Shown here piece after piece: positions 7,763 through 15,008 of a stretch of 15,008 nt of DNA. The stretch covers positions 1-15,008 of the forward strand of contig JBELHJ010000055.1 in assembly GCA_042091495.1 (NCBI GenBank), given 5' to 3'. The notes under the pieces were generated by a model, which was not told where the DNA came from, did not search any database, and saw only the letters and a list, made by a program, of their open reading frames with translations. Position 1 is the first letter of the stretch, and every line of letters begins with the position of its first letter. Source of the DNA: JBELHJ01 sp042091495. GTDB taxonomy: Bacteria; Bacteroidota; Bacteroidia; Flavobacteriales; Flavobacteriaceae. The position numbers and the translations under genes are program-made.

Positions 7763-10132
7763 TTAATTGGGCTTGTAAATAAATTCTTCACCCTTTTTCA
7801 TAGAAACAGGGATTATATCATCGAGATAGACTAAATCAAATTTGATATCATTTTTGGCTTCAATAGTTACTTGATTAAGTTGATGGTTAGACCAAAATAG
7901 AGAAACAGTTAATCCTCCTTTGGCTTTTAAACCTTTAACAGATCCAGATTCCCAAGCTTTAGGAAGTGCAGGGAGTACTCTTATGATACCGTCCTCATGG
8001 GATTGTAACAGCATTTCAACAACGCCGGCAGTGTAACCAAAATTACCATCTATTTGAAAAGGGGGGTGTCTGTCAAAAAGGTTATTACTCATTGATTTTT
8101 TTAGTAACAATTCAATGTGCTCGTGGGCCATATCACCATCCATAAGACGGGCGCTACAGTTTATTAGCCAAGCCCTACTCCAGCCAGTACCAGCACCACC
8201 ATGGTCTAGTCTGTATTGCAAGGTTTTTTTTACAGCTTCAAAAAGTTGAGGCGTTTTGGTTTTGGTAACCGCATTACCCGGATGGAATCCATACAAGTGT
8301 GAGATGTGTCGGTGCCCTGGTTCGGGTTCTTGATAAGGCCTGTCCCATTCCAGGATTCTCCCATCGTCACCCAAAACAAAACCTGGTCTAAGCGCTTGTA
8401 ATTGATTTCTAATGTTCAGTGTAAATGCATTTTCAATACCTAAAATATGACAAGCCTTAAGGTAGTTAGTAAACACTTCAAAAATAATTTGTTGATCCAT
8501 AGCACTGCCTAAACAACTGGCTACTTTATTACCTTCTTTATTTAGGTAGCGATTTTCTGGTGAGGTGGAAGGCGCCGAAATTAATGTCCCATCTCGCGGG
8601 TCCTCAATTAGCCAATCACTGTAAAATTGGACCACTTCGTGCATGGCCGGATAGGCTCTATGTTTTAAAAAACTACCATCTCTAGTATATTCATAATGAT
8701 TCCAGTAATGTTGCATTAACCAGCCACCAGCTCCAACAGAACACCCCCAGTATGCCGTTGGGGCTCTTAGCCAGGTACCAGCCCACAAATCGGTAGCGTG
8801 CGGAATAAAAGTACCACGACAACCAAAGTTTTTATGCGCTGTTGTTTCACCGTTGATGATTAATCTATCAATAAAATCAAATAAAGGGGTATTTAGGGTG
8901 TCTAGCTGCGTGGTATTTGCCAGCCAGTAATTCATTTGTAAATTAATATTTAAATGGTAATCGGCATTCCATGGGGCTTCAATATGTTCGTTCCATAGGC
9001 CTTGCAAGTTGGCGGGGTTGGTACCAGGTCTTGATGAACTTATAAGTAAGTACCTGCCGTAATGAAACAAGAGTTCTTCCAGTCCTAAATCAACACCACC
9101 ATCTTTAACAAGTTGGAGTCTTTCACTGGTTGGCAGGGTATCAAGTTGTGATGCATTTAATTTAAAATCTACAGTGTTATATAGCTTTTGATAATCTTTA
9201 AGATGTGCCTCTTTAATGCTTTGGTATGTTTTAGATTGAAGTGCCTGTAAATCCGTTTTATTTTGAGACTTAAAATCTTTAAAATAATAAGACGAATTGG
9301 ACACTATAAAAAGGGTGGCTGTTTTTACTCCAGTTAATTCCAGATAATCTTTACCTCTAAAAACTTGGCCGCCCTTGTGTTTTATTTTTAGACAAGTTTC
9401 AAACTGTACACCGTCTAAAATGGGTGTAAGTTTTGAGTTAAATTTACCTCCGCGTTGTGTCACTTCGCCTTGCATGATTAATAAGTTATCCTTATTAGTT
9501 AATACGTTTACTGTTGACTCACCTTGGTCCTTAGGGCGGTCTAACCTAAGTTTAGCATTTAGACCCCCTGGGGCATTAGAAGTCAACTTAATAGCGATAA
9601 CCTTGTCAGGATTTGAAACCAAAACTTCTTGAGAAATTTGGTACGTATTGCTTTGGTATGTCACAGAAGCAATGGCTTTACTAATGTCAAGATCTCTGCG
9701 GTAGCTGGTGATTTTGTTGTGATTTTTAAAAGCGATGTATAAATCGCCAAGGGTTTGGTGAGATCTCACAATACGTTTGCGTGAAAACTTAGAAACAAAA
9801 ATGCTGTCTGCAGCTTGGCTTTGGTTATTAATCAATAAGGTTCTAATAGTTTCAATATCCTCTCTATTACCTTCAGGCTCGTTCCAATCACCTGGCGCTT
9901 CAGGCCATAATGAGTCGTCATTTAATTGTATGCGTTCTGTATTTGGATTACCAAAAACCATAACACCCAACTTACCATTACCAAGCGGAAGCGCTTCGTT
10001 CCAGTTTTTAGCCGGGCTATCATACCAGAGGATTTGACTATTGTTTTTTTGGGCTAAGGCAGGCTGGTATAAGCCATTAAAGATAAACGTTATAGCAGTG
10101 AAAAGTAAAAAATTATAACACCTTACAGTCAT
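7763..10132 (-). CDS. Glycoside hydrolase family 95 (alpha-L-fucosidase / alpha-L-galactosidase), secreted
   Basis: A 789-residue exported enzyme that hydrolyses alpha-L-fucosyl or alpha-L-galactosyl linkages by inversion. I chose the ATG at 10132; the frame extends four codons further to a TTG at 10144, but the ATG gives a clean signal peptide (Arg4, hydrophobic core 7-22, ALA|Q cleavage near 27). The N-terminal beta-sandwich opens with EALPLGNGKLG (46-56) and ERIQLNDDSLW, typical of GH95. In the alpha/alpha barrel the catalytic set known from Bifidobacterium AfcA is present: Asn395 and Asn397 in HLNINLQMNYW, Glu526 in STSPENRY and Asp695 in QIDGNFG. Length equals that of the family. The ASCH gene ends 80 nt upstream; the acyltransferase starts 93 nt downstream. 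Specificity for fucose or galactose cannot be fixed by eye. The likely substrate is an algal or plant polysaccharide side chain. Confidence 0.94.
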   Translation of the reverse strand: MTVRCYNFLLFTAITFIFNGLYQPALAQKNNSQILWYDSPAKNWNEALPLGNGKLGVMVFGNPNTERIQLNDDSLWPEAPGDWNEPEGNREDIETIRTLLINNQSQAADSIFVSKFSRKRIVRSHQTLGDLYIAFKNHNKITSYRRDLDISKAIASVTYQSNTYQISQEVLVSNPDKVIAIKLTSNAPGGLNAKLRLDRPKDQGESTVNVLTNKDNLLIMQGEVTQRGGKFNSKLTPILDGVQFETCLKIKHKGGQVFRGKDYLELTGVKTATLFIVSNSSYYFKDFKSQNKTDLQALQSKTYQSIKEAHLKDYQKLYNTVDFKLNASQLDTLPTSERLQLVKDGGVDLGLEELLFHYGRYLLISSSRPGTNPANLQGLWNEHIEAPWNADYHLNINLQMNYWLANTTQLDTLNTPLFDFIDRLIINGETTAHKNFGCRGTFIPHATDLWAGTWLRAPTAYWGCSVGAGGWLMQHYWNHYEYTRDGSFLKHRAYPAMHEVVQFYSDWLIEDPRDGTLISAPSTSPENRYLNKEGNKVASCLGSAMDQQIIFEVFTNYLKACHILGIENAFTLNIRNQLQALRPGFVLGDDGRILEWDRPYQEPEPGHRHISHLYGFHPGNAVTKTKTPQLFEAVKKTLQYRLDHGGAGTGWSRAWLINCSARLMDGDMAHEHIELLLKKSMSNNLFDRHPPFQIDGNFGYTAGVVEMLLQSHEDGIIRVLPALPKAWESGSVKGLKAKGGLTVSLFWSNHQLNQVTIEAKNDIKFDLVYLDDIIPVSMKKGEEFIYKPN

Positions 10133-10212
10133 AACACTATACAATGTATTGGTTTTATTGCAATTAAGTATTGTGAAAAGAAAATATTAATCTTTTATGA
10201 GTTCTTTTGAAT

Positions 10213-10707
10213 TTATGTGTGGTTAGTTTTTGCTACAAACAGTGTTTTAAAATATTCACAAACGATAATCATTGTTTCATTAAACTGGACGCCATAAGGC
10301 TCCATTTCTCTTTTATAATATGCTTCGTGAACGCGTTTCCAGTATGCTAAAGACAAGTCACCTTCACCTTCAATTTTTGTAAATTCTGCTGTAATTTCAT
10401 GATAAGGCACCTGTTCTATTCTAATAGTTTCAATAACAGCTTTTGCATTTTCATCCCAATCTGTTATAACAAATTGATCTCCTGCTTTAGGTAATGGTTC
10501 GTTGTGTGTTTCAAACCACCATAAAGAGGTAGCAGTGGCTTGTTTTTTACCTTTTACAACCAAATTAGCGCAAATGTCTGCATCTTTTTTGTTATCGCAA
10601 AAGTAAAATGACAGGGGTATTTTCTTAATGGGATTATTAGGATTGGCTTTCAAAAATGCATTCCAAAGGTTTTCAACAGATTGGTTGTGTTTTTTTATAG
10701 AATTCAA
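10213..10707 (-). CDS. ASCH domain-containing protein
   Basis: A 164-residue soluble protein. The ASCH (PUA-like beta-barrel) signature is VVKGKKQATATSLWW at 50-64, with the conserved Gly-x-Lys-x-x-Thr pattern, followed by GDQFVITDWDENAKAVIE (76-93) and a C-terminal YWKRVHEAYY region. ASCH proteins are thought to bind RNA or modified nucleosides, and some members have ribonuclease or N4-acetylcytidine amidohydrolase activity; none of these can be assigned here. It lies 24 nt after the DoxX-like gene on the same strand, so the two are probably co-transcribed, and 80 nt before the GH95 gene. No signal peptide or membrane segment is seen. Confidence 0.85.
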   Translation of the reverse strand: MNSIKKHNQSVENLWNAFLKANPNNPIKKIPLSFYFCDNKKDADICANLVVKGKKQATATSLWWFETHNEPLPKAGDQFVITDWDENAKAVIETIRIEQVPYHEITAEFTKIEGEGDLSLAYWKRVHEAYYKREMEPYGVQFNETMIIVCEYFKTLFVAKTNHT

Positions 10708-10731
10708 TTATTAAAATTTGTATTAGAGATT

Positions 10732-11076
10732 TTAAACTATTGTAGCCCAAAATATATAAGCATTTAGCAGCATAAAAAAAATGGCAGGTAAAGTAACTTT
10801 TAAATGATCCTTTACAATTATTCTAACAATAACTCCTGCCAACATAAGAAGCGCAAGCCCTAATGAAGACATCACAAGCATAAAGTGAAATTTAAGACCT
10901 ACCAATAAACCAACAGCTCCTATAATTTCTAATATTATTATTGTAAATGCGAATTTCTCTAAACCAAAACGTTTAAACTCATTTTTCATGTAAGGCGTTT
11001 TGAAATACGAAACAGCATAGGCTAAAAAAGATAGACTAGAAATAAAAACACTTAATGTAACTAAGTTAAGACTCAT
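10732..11076 (-). CDS. DoxX-like small membrane protein
   Basis: A 114-residue protein with four predicted membrane helices (about 4-22, 44-61, 65-88 and 95-112). The pattern FKRFGLEKFAFTIIILEIIGAV around residues 34-55 is typical of DoxX/DoxX_2 family proteins, which are found with thiol or quinone redox partners in some species but mostly have no known role. It is the first gene of the minus-strand run that continues with the ASCH gene 24 nt later. The upstream 178-nt gap before the exporter gene may carry its promoter, though no full TTG/TAnnTTTG pair was found. Confidence 0.78.
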   Translation of the reverse strand: MSLNLVTLSVFISSLSFLAYAVSYFKTPYMKNEFKRFGLEKFAFTIIILEIIGAVGLLVGLKFHFMLVMSSLGLALLMLAGVIVRIIVKDHLKVTLPAIFFMLLNAYIFWATIV

Positions 11077-11192
11077 TTAATATTTTGATGAAAATACATT
11101 AATTACACATTGCGTTAAAATCATAGTAAATGGTATTTGTAATACGAGTGAATTACCAATTTTGGCTTTTTAAAGATACTTAAGTTTTTTAA

Positions 11193-11205
11193 AAGTGATT
11201 CACTT
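11193..11205. repeat. Short perfect palindrome between exporter and DoxX genes
   Basis: AAGTGATTCACTT is a perfect 6-1-6 inverted repeat in the 178-nt gap 11077-11254. On the minus strand it lies about 50 nt after the exporter stop and is followed by TTTTAAAAAA, so it might be a weak terminator (5-bp stem, 3-nt loop) or an operator for the DoxX/ASCH pair. The stem is short and AT-rich, so chance is possible. Confidence 0.3.
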
Positions 11206-11254
11206 ATGTATCCCCAATGTATTAAATTGAAGTCCAATTTTGTACTTTCTTAAA

Positions 11255-13507
11255 TTATTGATCAAACCTTTTCAATAAAGCCGGTAAATAAAAAATATCT
11301 GTAATTAAAGCCATTGCAACGGTTACTGCACAAAGCAATCCAAAATCTCTAACCGATGGTACTGCGCTAGAAGCTATAATTAAAAAGCCTGCAACTAGAG
11401 CAATTGTTGTAGATAACAATGCATTTCCTGTATAATGCATCGCGTTATTCATTCGTTCTTTAGCTGAGCCTTTAAGATGTTTACTTTTTCTATACTTGTG
11501 TACTAAATGAATCGTATCATCCATAGCTATACCCAACATAATAGGCGTAATCATGGCTGTGGTTACATCTAATGGAATATCTAAAAGGGTCATTAGTATA
11601 GCTAAAATGGTTAGAGGTAATAAATTAGGAATCAAAACCAAAATGGTTGTTCGCAGGTTTTTTATAAAAATTAGCAAGCACAAAAATGCTACAAAGAAGG
11701 CGGCAAAAAACGACTTGAATTGCGTTTCTAGAATAAAACTATTTAATTGTGCAAAAACCACAGCAAACCCATTAATTTTCAGTTTGTAGTCTCTCGTGTC
11801 AAAAGAGGATTCAAAAGCTACTTTTATGTCATCTAACACGTTATTTAGATCTGATGTGCGACCTTCCATAAGTGTTAATGTATACCCTGCAGTGGACAAA
11901 TCTTTAGAGAATAATTTAAAAAAACTATTGGCCTTATCATCCACTTTAGACAGTGTGCTTTTTAATTTATTTTCAGATAGATTAGTTTGAAATAAAACTG
12001 GGGTACGTTTTTCTAAAAACTGTTTGATGTTAACTACCGAAACGGGATTAGTGATATAGGTATTCAACTCTAATTTCTCTTGAAACTTTTCCAGGCATTT
12101 CATCGCTTCTTTATTTAAAATAATGCTGCCGTTAGTTGTAGAAATATTTAATTGTAATCTATTGCTGCCTCCAAGTTCAGCTTCAACAGCCCGCAAGTCT
12201 TGCTTTGCCTTTCCTTCTGCTAAAAGATTACGTGAATTGGTATCTATTTTAACTTGAAAAATAGCATAAAAACCAATCAATAAAATTGCTGTAAACCCAA
12301 TAATTATAAAACGCTTATAATCCCAAGTAATACGATTTAACCAATGAATAAATGCACTTTGATTCCAACGTTTTAAGTGTAGTACGGGCTTTGCTTTTTC
12401 AAAATTTAAATTCATATAGCTAAACCCAATTATGGTAATAATGTACACTAGAATAAAACTTAAAAGCAAACCAATACAAGTAAAAACACCCATATTTTTA
12501 AAAGCTGGTAAGGGCGATAAATACAATGCAAAGTAACCTACAAATGTGGTAAGGGTGGTATAAAAACAAGGCGTTAAACTTTTACGAATAGCAACTGCTA
12601 TCAAGTCAACCTTTGTTAACGTATGGTCTGCCAATCCTTCTTTATGGTAAATATTTATAATGTGTACAGCATCACTAACACTATATACCATAAGAATTGT
12701 AGGAATTAGCATAGATATCATATTTAATGCAAAGCCTAGAGATGTAATTAATCCAAAAAGCAAACTTATGGGTAGCCCCACAGCTATTAGTGAAATGATT
12801 AAATACTGCTTACTTGGCAGCAAAAACAATAGCATTAAGGTTATAACCAAAACTGTTAATACACCAAAGATTAAACTCTCCTTATAAATCCCTTTACTAT
12901 AAGCCTCGTTTAAAACGGGTGGCCCAGTAAGATAGTAATCCTCATAACTGCTTTGAATAATTGCTCTTATTTCACTAGCAATAGCTTGTCGTTTTTCCTC
13001 GACCGTTGAGGTGGGATTAAGTTGAATATAAAAAAACTGGTGCTTATAATCTTTGGATACCAATTGTGAAGTGATATTAGGTAATTTTAAAAACAGATTT
13101 TTTAAGCCTTTTTCACTACGGTTTGAATTATACAGCTCATCAAAAGTGATGTTATTATTGGCATAGATTGGGTATTTAGCTTTGGCTAAACTGAAAGATG
13201 TTTGCACATATGGCAATGCTTCAATGCGCTGATGTAATGCCTTTAAAGATGAAATTTCTGAGTCGCCAATGGCATTTTCTACGGGTAACATGGCTATGAA
13301 AATTTCGTCAGAACCAAAATTTTCTTGAAAATCAATATAAGCACGGTAGCTGGGGTCATCTTCCAAAAACCAGATACCAAGGGAATTATCAACACTTAAT
13401 TTATGAAATGTACTATACCCCGATACTCCCATACTAACCAACAGAACTGCTATAATTGCTATTCTAAATTTGATAATTGTTGCTATGATAGGTCTTAATC
13501 TTTTCAT
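11255..13507 (-). CDS. RND/MMPL-family exporter (SSD-containing, HpnN-like)
   Basis: A 750-residue inner-membrane transporter with the two-repeat RND layout: one helix at about 14-31, a periplasmic domain to about 208, five helices between 212 and 363, a second N-type helix at 399-417, a second periplasmic domain to about 597 and five helices between 600 and 743. Matching charged residues expected for proton relay are Asp279 in SVSDAVHIINIYH and Asp663/Asp664 in AMDDTIHLVHKYR. It is shorter than tripartite drug pumps (about 1000 residues) and fits the MMPL/hopanoid-transporter-like class that moves lipids or other hydrophobic molecules. No adaptor or outer-membrane channel gene is next to it, so it probably acts alone. 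The gap before DoxX is 178 nt and the gap upstream is 434 nt, so it is probably a single-gene unit. The substrate is unknown. Confidence 0.88.
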   Translation of the reverse strand: MKRLRPIIATIIKFRIAIIAVLLVSMGVSGYSTFHKLSVDNSLGIWFLEDDPSYRAYIDFQENFGSDEIFIAMLPVENAIGDSEISSLKALHQRIEALPYVQTSFSLAKAKYPIYANNNITFDELYNSNRSEKGLKNLFLKLPNITSQLVSKDYKHQFFYIQLNPTSTVEEKRQAIASEIRAIIQSSYEDYYLTGPPVLNEAYSKGIYKESLIFGVLTVLVITLMLLFLLPSKQYLIISLIAVGLPISLLFGLITSLGFALNMISMLIPTILMVYSVSDAVHIINIYHKEGLADHTLTKVDLIAVAIRKSLTPCFYTTLTTFVGYFALYLSPLPAFKNMGVFTCIGLLLSFILVYIITIIGFSYMNLNFEKAKPVLHLKRWNQSAFIHWLNRITWDYKRFIIIGFTAILLIGFYAIFQVKIDTNSRNLLAEGKAKQDLRAVEAELGGSNRLQLNISTTNGSIILNKEAMKCLEKFQEKLELNTYITNPVSVVNIKQFLEKRTPVLFQTNLSENKLKSTLSKVDDKANSFFKLFSKDLSTAGYTLTLMEGRTSDLNNVLDDIKVAFESSFDTRDYKLKINGFAVVFAQLNSFILETQFKSFFAAFFVAFLCLLIFIKNLRTTILVLIPNLLPLTILAILMTLLDIPLDVTTAMITPIMLGIAMDDTIHLVHKYRKSKHLKGSAKERMNNAMHYTGNALLSTTIALVAGFLIIASSAVPSVRDFGLLCAVTVAMALITDIFYLPALLKRFDQ

Positions 13508-13941
13508 GTTATGCTATAATAAAGTACCGTTGTAGCAATTGTATTTTTTTAAATTGGCTTTCCCCAGGTGCTAATTGTCATTTAGTATTGGTTAAAAATA
13601 AATCTTTTTTAGTGAAGTATCCTTAATGGGAAATCAAATATAACTGTAGCTTTTTTGATTGTAGCCAACGGTATTGGTTATGATTTCGTTGTGGTTTGGC
13701 AGTTTTGTTTGGCTTTCACTCCGAGTGTGCCGAAATCTGACCGCAAAGGTGCTGAGGTACTTTTTGAGCCAAATAAAAACTGTGACAACGAATGTTTCAT
13801 ATTTTGTTTTAAAGTTTAAATATAGTTCTTCTCTTTATTTCAGTTACAATGCCACAATGAATTATAACCGTTGTTGGCTTTTAGTGCTCTTATCTAGATG
13901 TTTAATGTTATTTCAATTTTCAATCAATTTATTTACACCTA
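13508..13941. other. 434-nt non-coding gap between exporter and HTH regulator genes
   Basis: No protein gene is supported here; the open frames on the plus strand run through a palindromic element and antisense to the regulator gene. The central part, 13661-13879, is the nested inverted repeat described separately. The part next to the exporter (13508-13660) should hold that gene's promoter, but I found no exact TTG/TAnnTTTG pair. The part after the regulator stop (13880-13941) is AT-rich with no clear terminator hairpin. Confidence 0.6.
13661..13879. repeat. Nested imperfect inverted repeat (palindromic element or structured RNA)
   Basis: Three arm pairs lie in the correct nested order. Outer: AGCCAAC (13663-13669) plus GGTTATGA (13676-13683) against TTATAACC (13862-13869) plus GTTGGCT (13873-13879), with the inner part of this pair differing at one base. 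Middle: TTCGTTGT (13685-13692) against ACAACGAA (13785-13792), perfect. Inner: CAGTTTTGTTTGGCT (13700-13714) against AGCCAAATAAAAACTG (13767-13782), nearly perfect with a one-base length difference. Inside these sits CACTCCGAGTG (13717-13727), flanked by GGC and GCC. The right arm carries about 69 extra AT-rich bases between its middle and outer parts. The centre is visibly richer in GC than its surroundings. It encodes no convincing protein. A dispersed non-autonomous palindromic repeat, an attC-like recombination site or a structured RNA would all fit. Confidence 0.65.
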
Positions 13942-14145
13942 TTATTTTTCAAATTCAAGCAAATCACTTGGTTGGCAATCGAGAACTTCACAAATTGTAT
14001 TTAAAGTTGAAAACCTAACTGCTTTTGCTTTGTTGTTTTTTAATATAGATAGGTTCGCCATAGTGATACCAACTTTTTCTGAAAGCGTAGATAAAGACAT
14101 TTTTCTCTTAGCCATCATAACATCCAAATTCACAATAATAGCCAT
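13942..14145 (-). CDS. Small Cro/CI-type (XRE, YozG-like) transcriptional regulator
   Basis: A 67-residue DNA-binding protein that is almost entirely one helix-turn-helix domain. The pattern SLSTLSEKVGITMANLSILKN (17-37) is the HTH, followed by RFSTLNTICEVLDCQPSDLLEF (44-65), the usual third and fourth helices of YozG-like regulators. It starts 2 nt after the stop of the DUF2975 gene, so the two are one operon with coupled translation. Across many bacteria DUF2975 membrane proteins are paired with such a regulator, which probably controls the operon itself. Neither operator nor target is visible. The domain ends close to the C-terminus, leaving no room for a ligand domain. Confidence 0.9.
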   Translation of the reverse strand: MAIIVNLDVMMAKRKMSLSTLSEKVGITMANLSILKNNKAKAVRFSTLNTICEVLDCQPSDLLEFEK

Positions 14146-14147
14146 GA

Positions 14148-14729
14148 TTACACAGTTAGTTTGTATTCTTCTAATAAATTATTTCCCTCTTTAAAAATTT
14201 CTGCCATTATATATGCTAGTAATGAAAGAACTAAAGGTGTAAAAGGTATGTAAAATCCACTCTTTCCTCCTCCTTGAAAGGTAAAAGAGGAATATCCTAT
14301 TAAAACGGTAATTATCAGTAAATACTTGCCTATTTTTTTAAAAGATGAAACATTTACTTTTTGAAAGGTTTTAATTTCTTTAACTGAATCAATTACTTTT
14401 TGAAATTCTTTTACACATAGATAAATAAGCAATAACAATGCAGTGAATTTTAAGTAGTTAAAATATAGAGAACTCCTTTTTAACTTATTTAAAACAAATA
14501 CATCGGAATCGTCTGGTGCTTTTCCGTCAACATGAATTTTATAACTAGTACTTCCCATGGATATTCCGTTATCATTCAATTTGGTTTTAAAATCTACATT
14601 TTCATACGATGATGGACTAACTTGAAAATGAATAAATAAGCCTGTAAGCATTAGAAAAACGATAAAGTAAAACAAACGTAAAAATTTACAAATTACGATT
14701 GCGATATTGAGAAGAGTATTTTTTTTCAT
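14148..14729 (-). CDS. DUF2975 membrane protein
   Basis: A 193-residue protein with four predicted membrane helices (about 12-34, 91-106, 135-149 and 160-178) and an extracytoplasmic loop of about 55 residues between the first two. The C-terminal block IMAEIFKEGNNLLEEYKLTV matches the conserved end of DUF2975 proteins, and the helix 2-3 linker VIDSVKEIKTFQKVNVSSFKKIG also fits. Function is unknown; the constant pairing with a small HTH regulator, here 2 nt downstream, suggests a membrane component of a regulatory or stress-response pair. A promoter of Bacteroidota type lies 41 nt upstream of the ATG. Confidence 0.85.
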   Translation of the reverse strand: MKKNTLLNIAIVICKFLRLFYFIVFLMLTGLFIHFQVSPSSYENVDFKTKLNDNGISMGSTSYKIHVDGKAPDDSDVFVLNKLKRSSLYFNYLKFTALLLLIYLCVKEFQKVIDSVKEIKTFQKVNVSSFKKIGKYLLIITVLIGYSSFTFQGGGKSGFYIPFTPLVLSLLAYIMAEIFKEGNNLLEEYKLTV

Positions 14730-14769
14730 GTTAGTTTGATTATTTTAATAATTGAATTAATAGATGAAG

Positions 14770-14799
14770 CAAACTTATACATAAAAAGTTGAATTACAA
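14770..14799 (-). promoter_or_regulatory. Bacteroidota-type promoter for the DUF2975/HTH operon
   Basis: On the minus strand TTG (14799-14797) is followed after 19 nt by TAAGTTTG (14777-14770), an exact fit to the -7 consensus TAnnTTTG at a standard spacing from a -33 TTG. Transcription would start near 14763, giving a leader of about 34 nt before the ATG at 14729. Confidence 0.6.
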
Positions 14800-14957
14800 T
14801 ATAAATTTATTGTTTTTCAATAAAAAAATATTGAATTTCGGTTTAAATAAATGTGAGAATAAGCATGTCTTTCTAGTGAAAATCACTTTTTCTGATTACG
14901 AATTGTTTATTTTAGGCATTAAAGCCAACTAGTATATATACGCACCTTTTGTCCTTA

Positions 14958-14995
14958 TAGCCACCCCATTTGGGTCGGCTAAGCGTACTTTTAGC
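14958..14995. repeat. Overlapping hairpins at the right edge of the window
   Basis: TAGCCACCC (14958-14966) can pair with GGGT-C-GGCTA (14972-14981), a 9-bp stem with one bulged C and a 5-nt loop. The 3' arm overlaps a second possible stem, GCTAA (14978-14982) with TTAGC (14991-14995), so the two would be mutually exclusive. A T-run and A-run (14999-15008) follow. This could be a terminator or attenuator-like switch for a gene outside the window, or the edge of a palindromic repeat. Bases 14800-14957 otherwise show only AT-rich sequence. Confidence 0.35.
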
Positions 14996-15008
14996 ACGTT
15001 TTTAAAAA

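Noticed and set aside
10133..10144. Four-codon TTG extension of the GH95 gene
   Set aside because: The ATG at 10132 gives a normal signal peptide; a TTG start is rare in this group and nothing in the extension supports it.
13661..13879. Calling the palindromic element a true integron attC site
   Set aside because: The outer ends (AGCCAAC, GTTGGCT) do not fit the RYYYAAC/GTTRRRY core exactly, the span is longer than usual, and no integrase or cassette array is seen.
13674..14018. Plus-strand open frame of 114 codons in the exporter-regulator gap
   Set aside because: It runs through the palindromic element and antisense over the regulator gene, has low-complexity composition and shows no recognisable domain.
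14875..14891. AGTGA-AAA-TCACT followed by a T-run, terminator-like on the plus strand
   Set aside because: The stem is only 5 bp and AT-rich, and no plus-strand gene ends nearby.

Overview
The window looks like chromosomal DNA of a marine member of the Bacteroidota, most likely Flavobacteriaceae. It is AT-rich and its genes lack obvious Shine-Dalgarno sites. A good promoter match of the Bacteroidota type (TTG, 19-nt spacer, TAnnTTTG) lies before one gene pair, and the protein types (GH95 fucosidase, secreted sulfatase, asparaginase lipoprotein, split YeeE pair beside a persulfide dioxygenase-rhodanese) are typical of that group. The genus cannot be told from the sequence.

Layout. Plus strand, 1-3439: a 5'-truncated persulfide dioxygenase/rhodanese fusion (CstB-like), then two half-size YeeE/YedE-type sulfur-transport membrane proteins, forming a sulfide/persulfide handling operon. 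A lipoprotein-type isoaspartyl peptidase/L-asparaginase follows. Minus strand, 3436-11076, read right to left: DoxX-like membrane protein, ASCH-domain protein, GH95 glycosidase, acyltransferase-3 membrane protein, zinc-ribbon methyltransferase, DNA-3-methyladenine glycosylase I (Tag), secreted sulfatase and a very small MBOAT-like membrane protein. The two strands converge with overlapping stop codons at 3436-3439. Minus strand, 11255-13507: an RND/MMPL-type exporter. Minus strand, 13942-14729: a DUF2975 membrane protein followed 2 nt later by a small Cro/CI-type regulator, with a recognisable promoter upstream.

How the genes may work together. The first three genes are a coherent sulfur module: membrane proteins that probably move reduced sulfur compounds, and an enzyme that oxidises persulfide and transfers sulfane sulfur. 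The sulfatase and GH95 enzyme are both exported and would fit removal of sulfate and L-fucose (or L-galactose) from algal polysaccharides. They are separated by unrelated genes and no SusC/SusD pair is present, so this is not a standard polysaccharide utilisation locus. The DUF2975/HTH pair is a common regulator-plus-membrane-protein pair of unknown purpose.

The most unusual non-coding feature is a roughly 220-bp, multiply nested imperfect inverted repeat at 13661-13879 between the exporter and the regulator gene. It looks like a dispersed palindromic element or a structured RNA. A shorter stretch at about 7718-7745 shares part of its core. I see no strong evidence for a wholly new multi-gene system, and no CRISPR array, tRNA, rRNA or insertion sequence.
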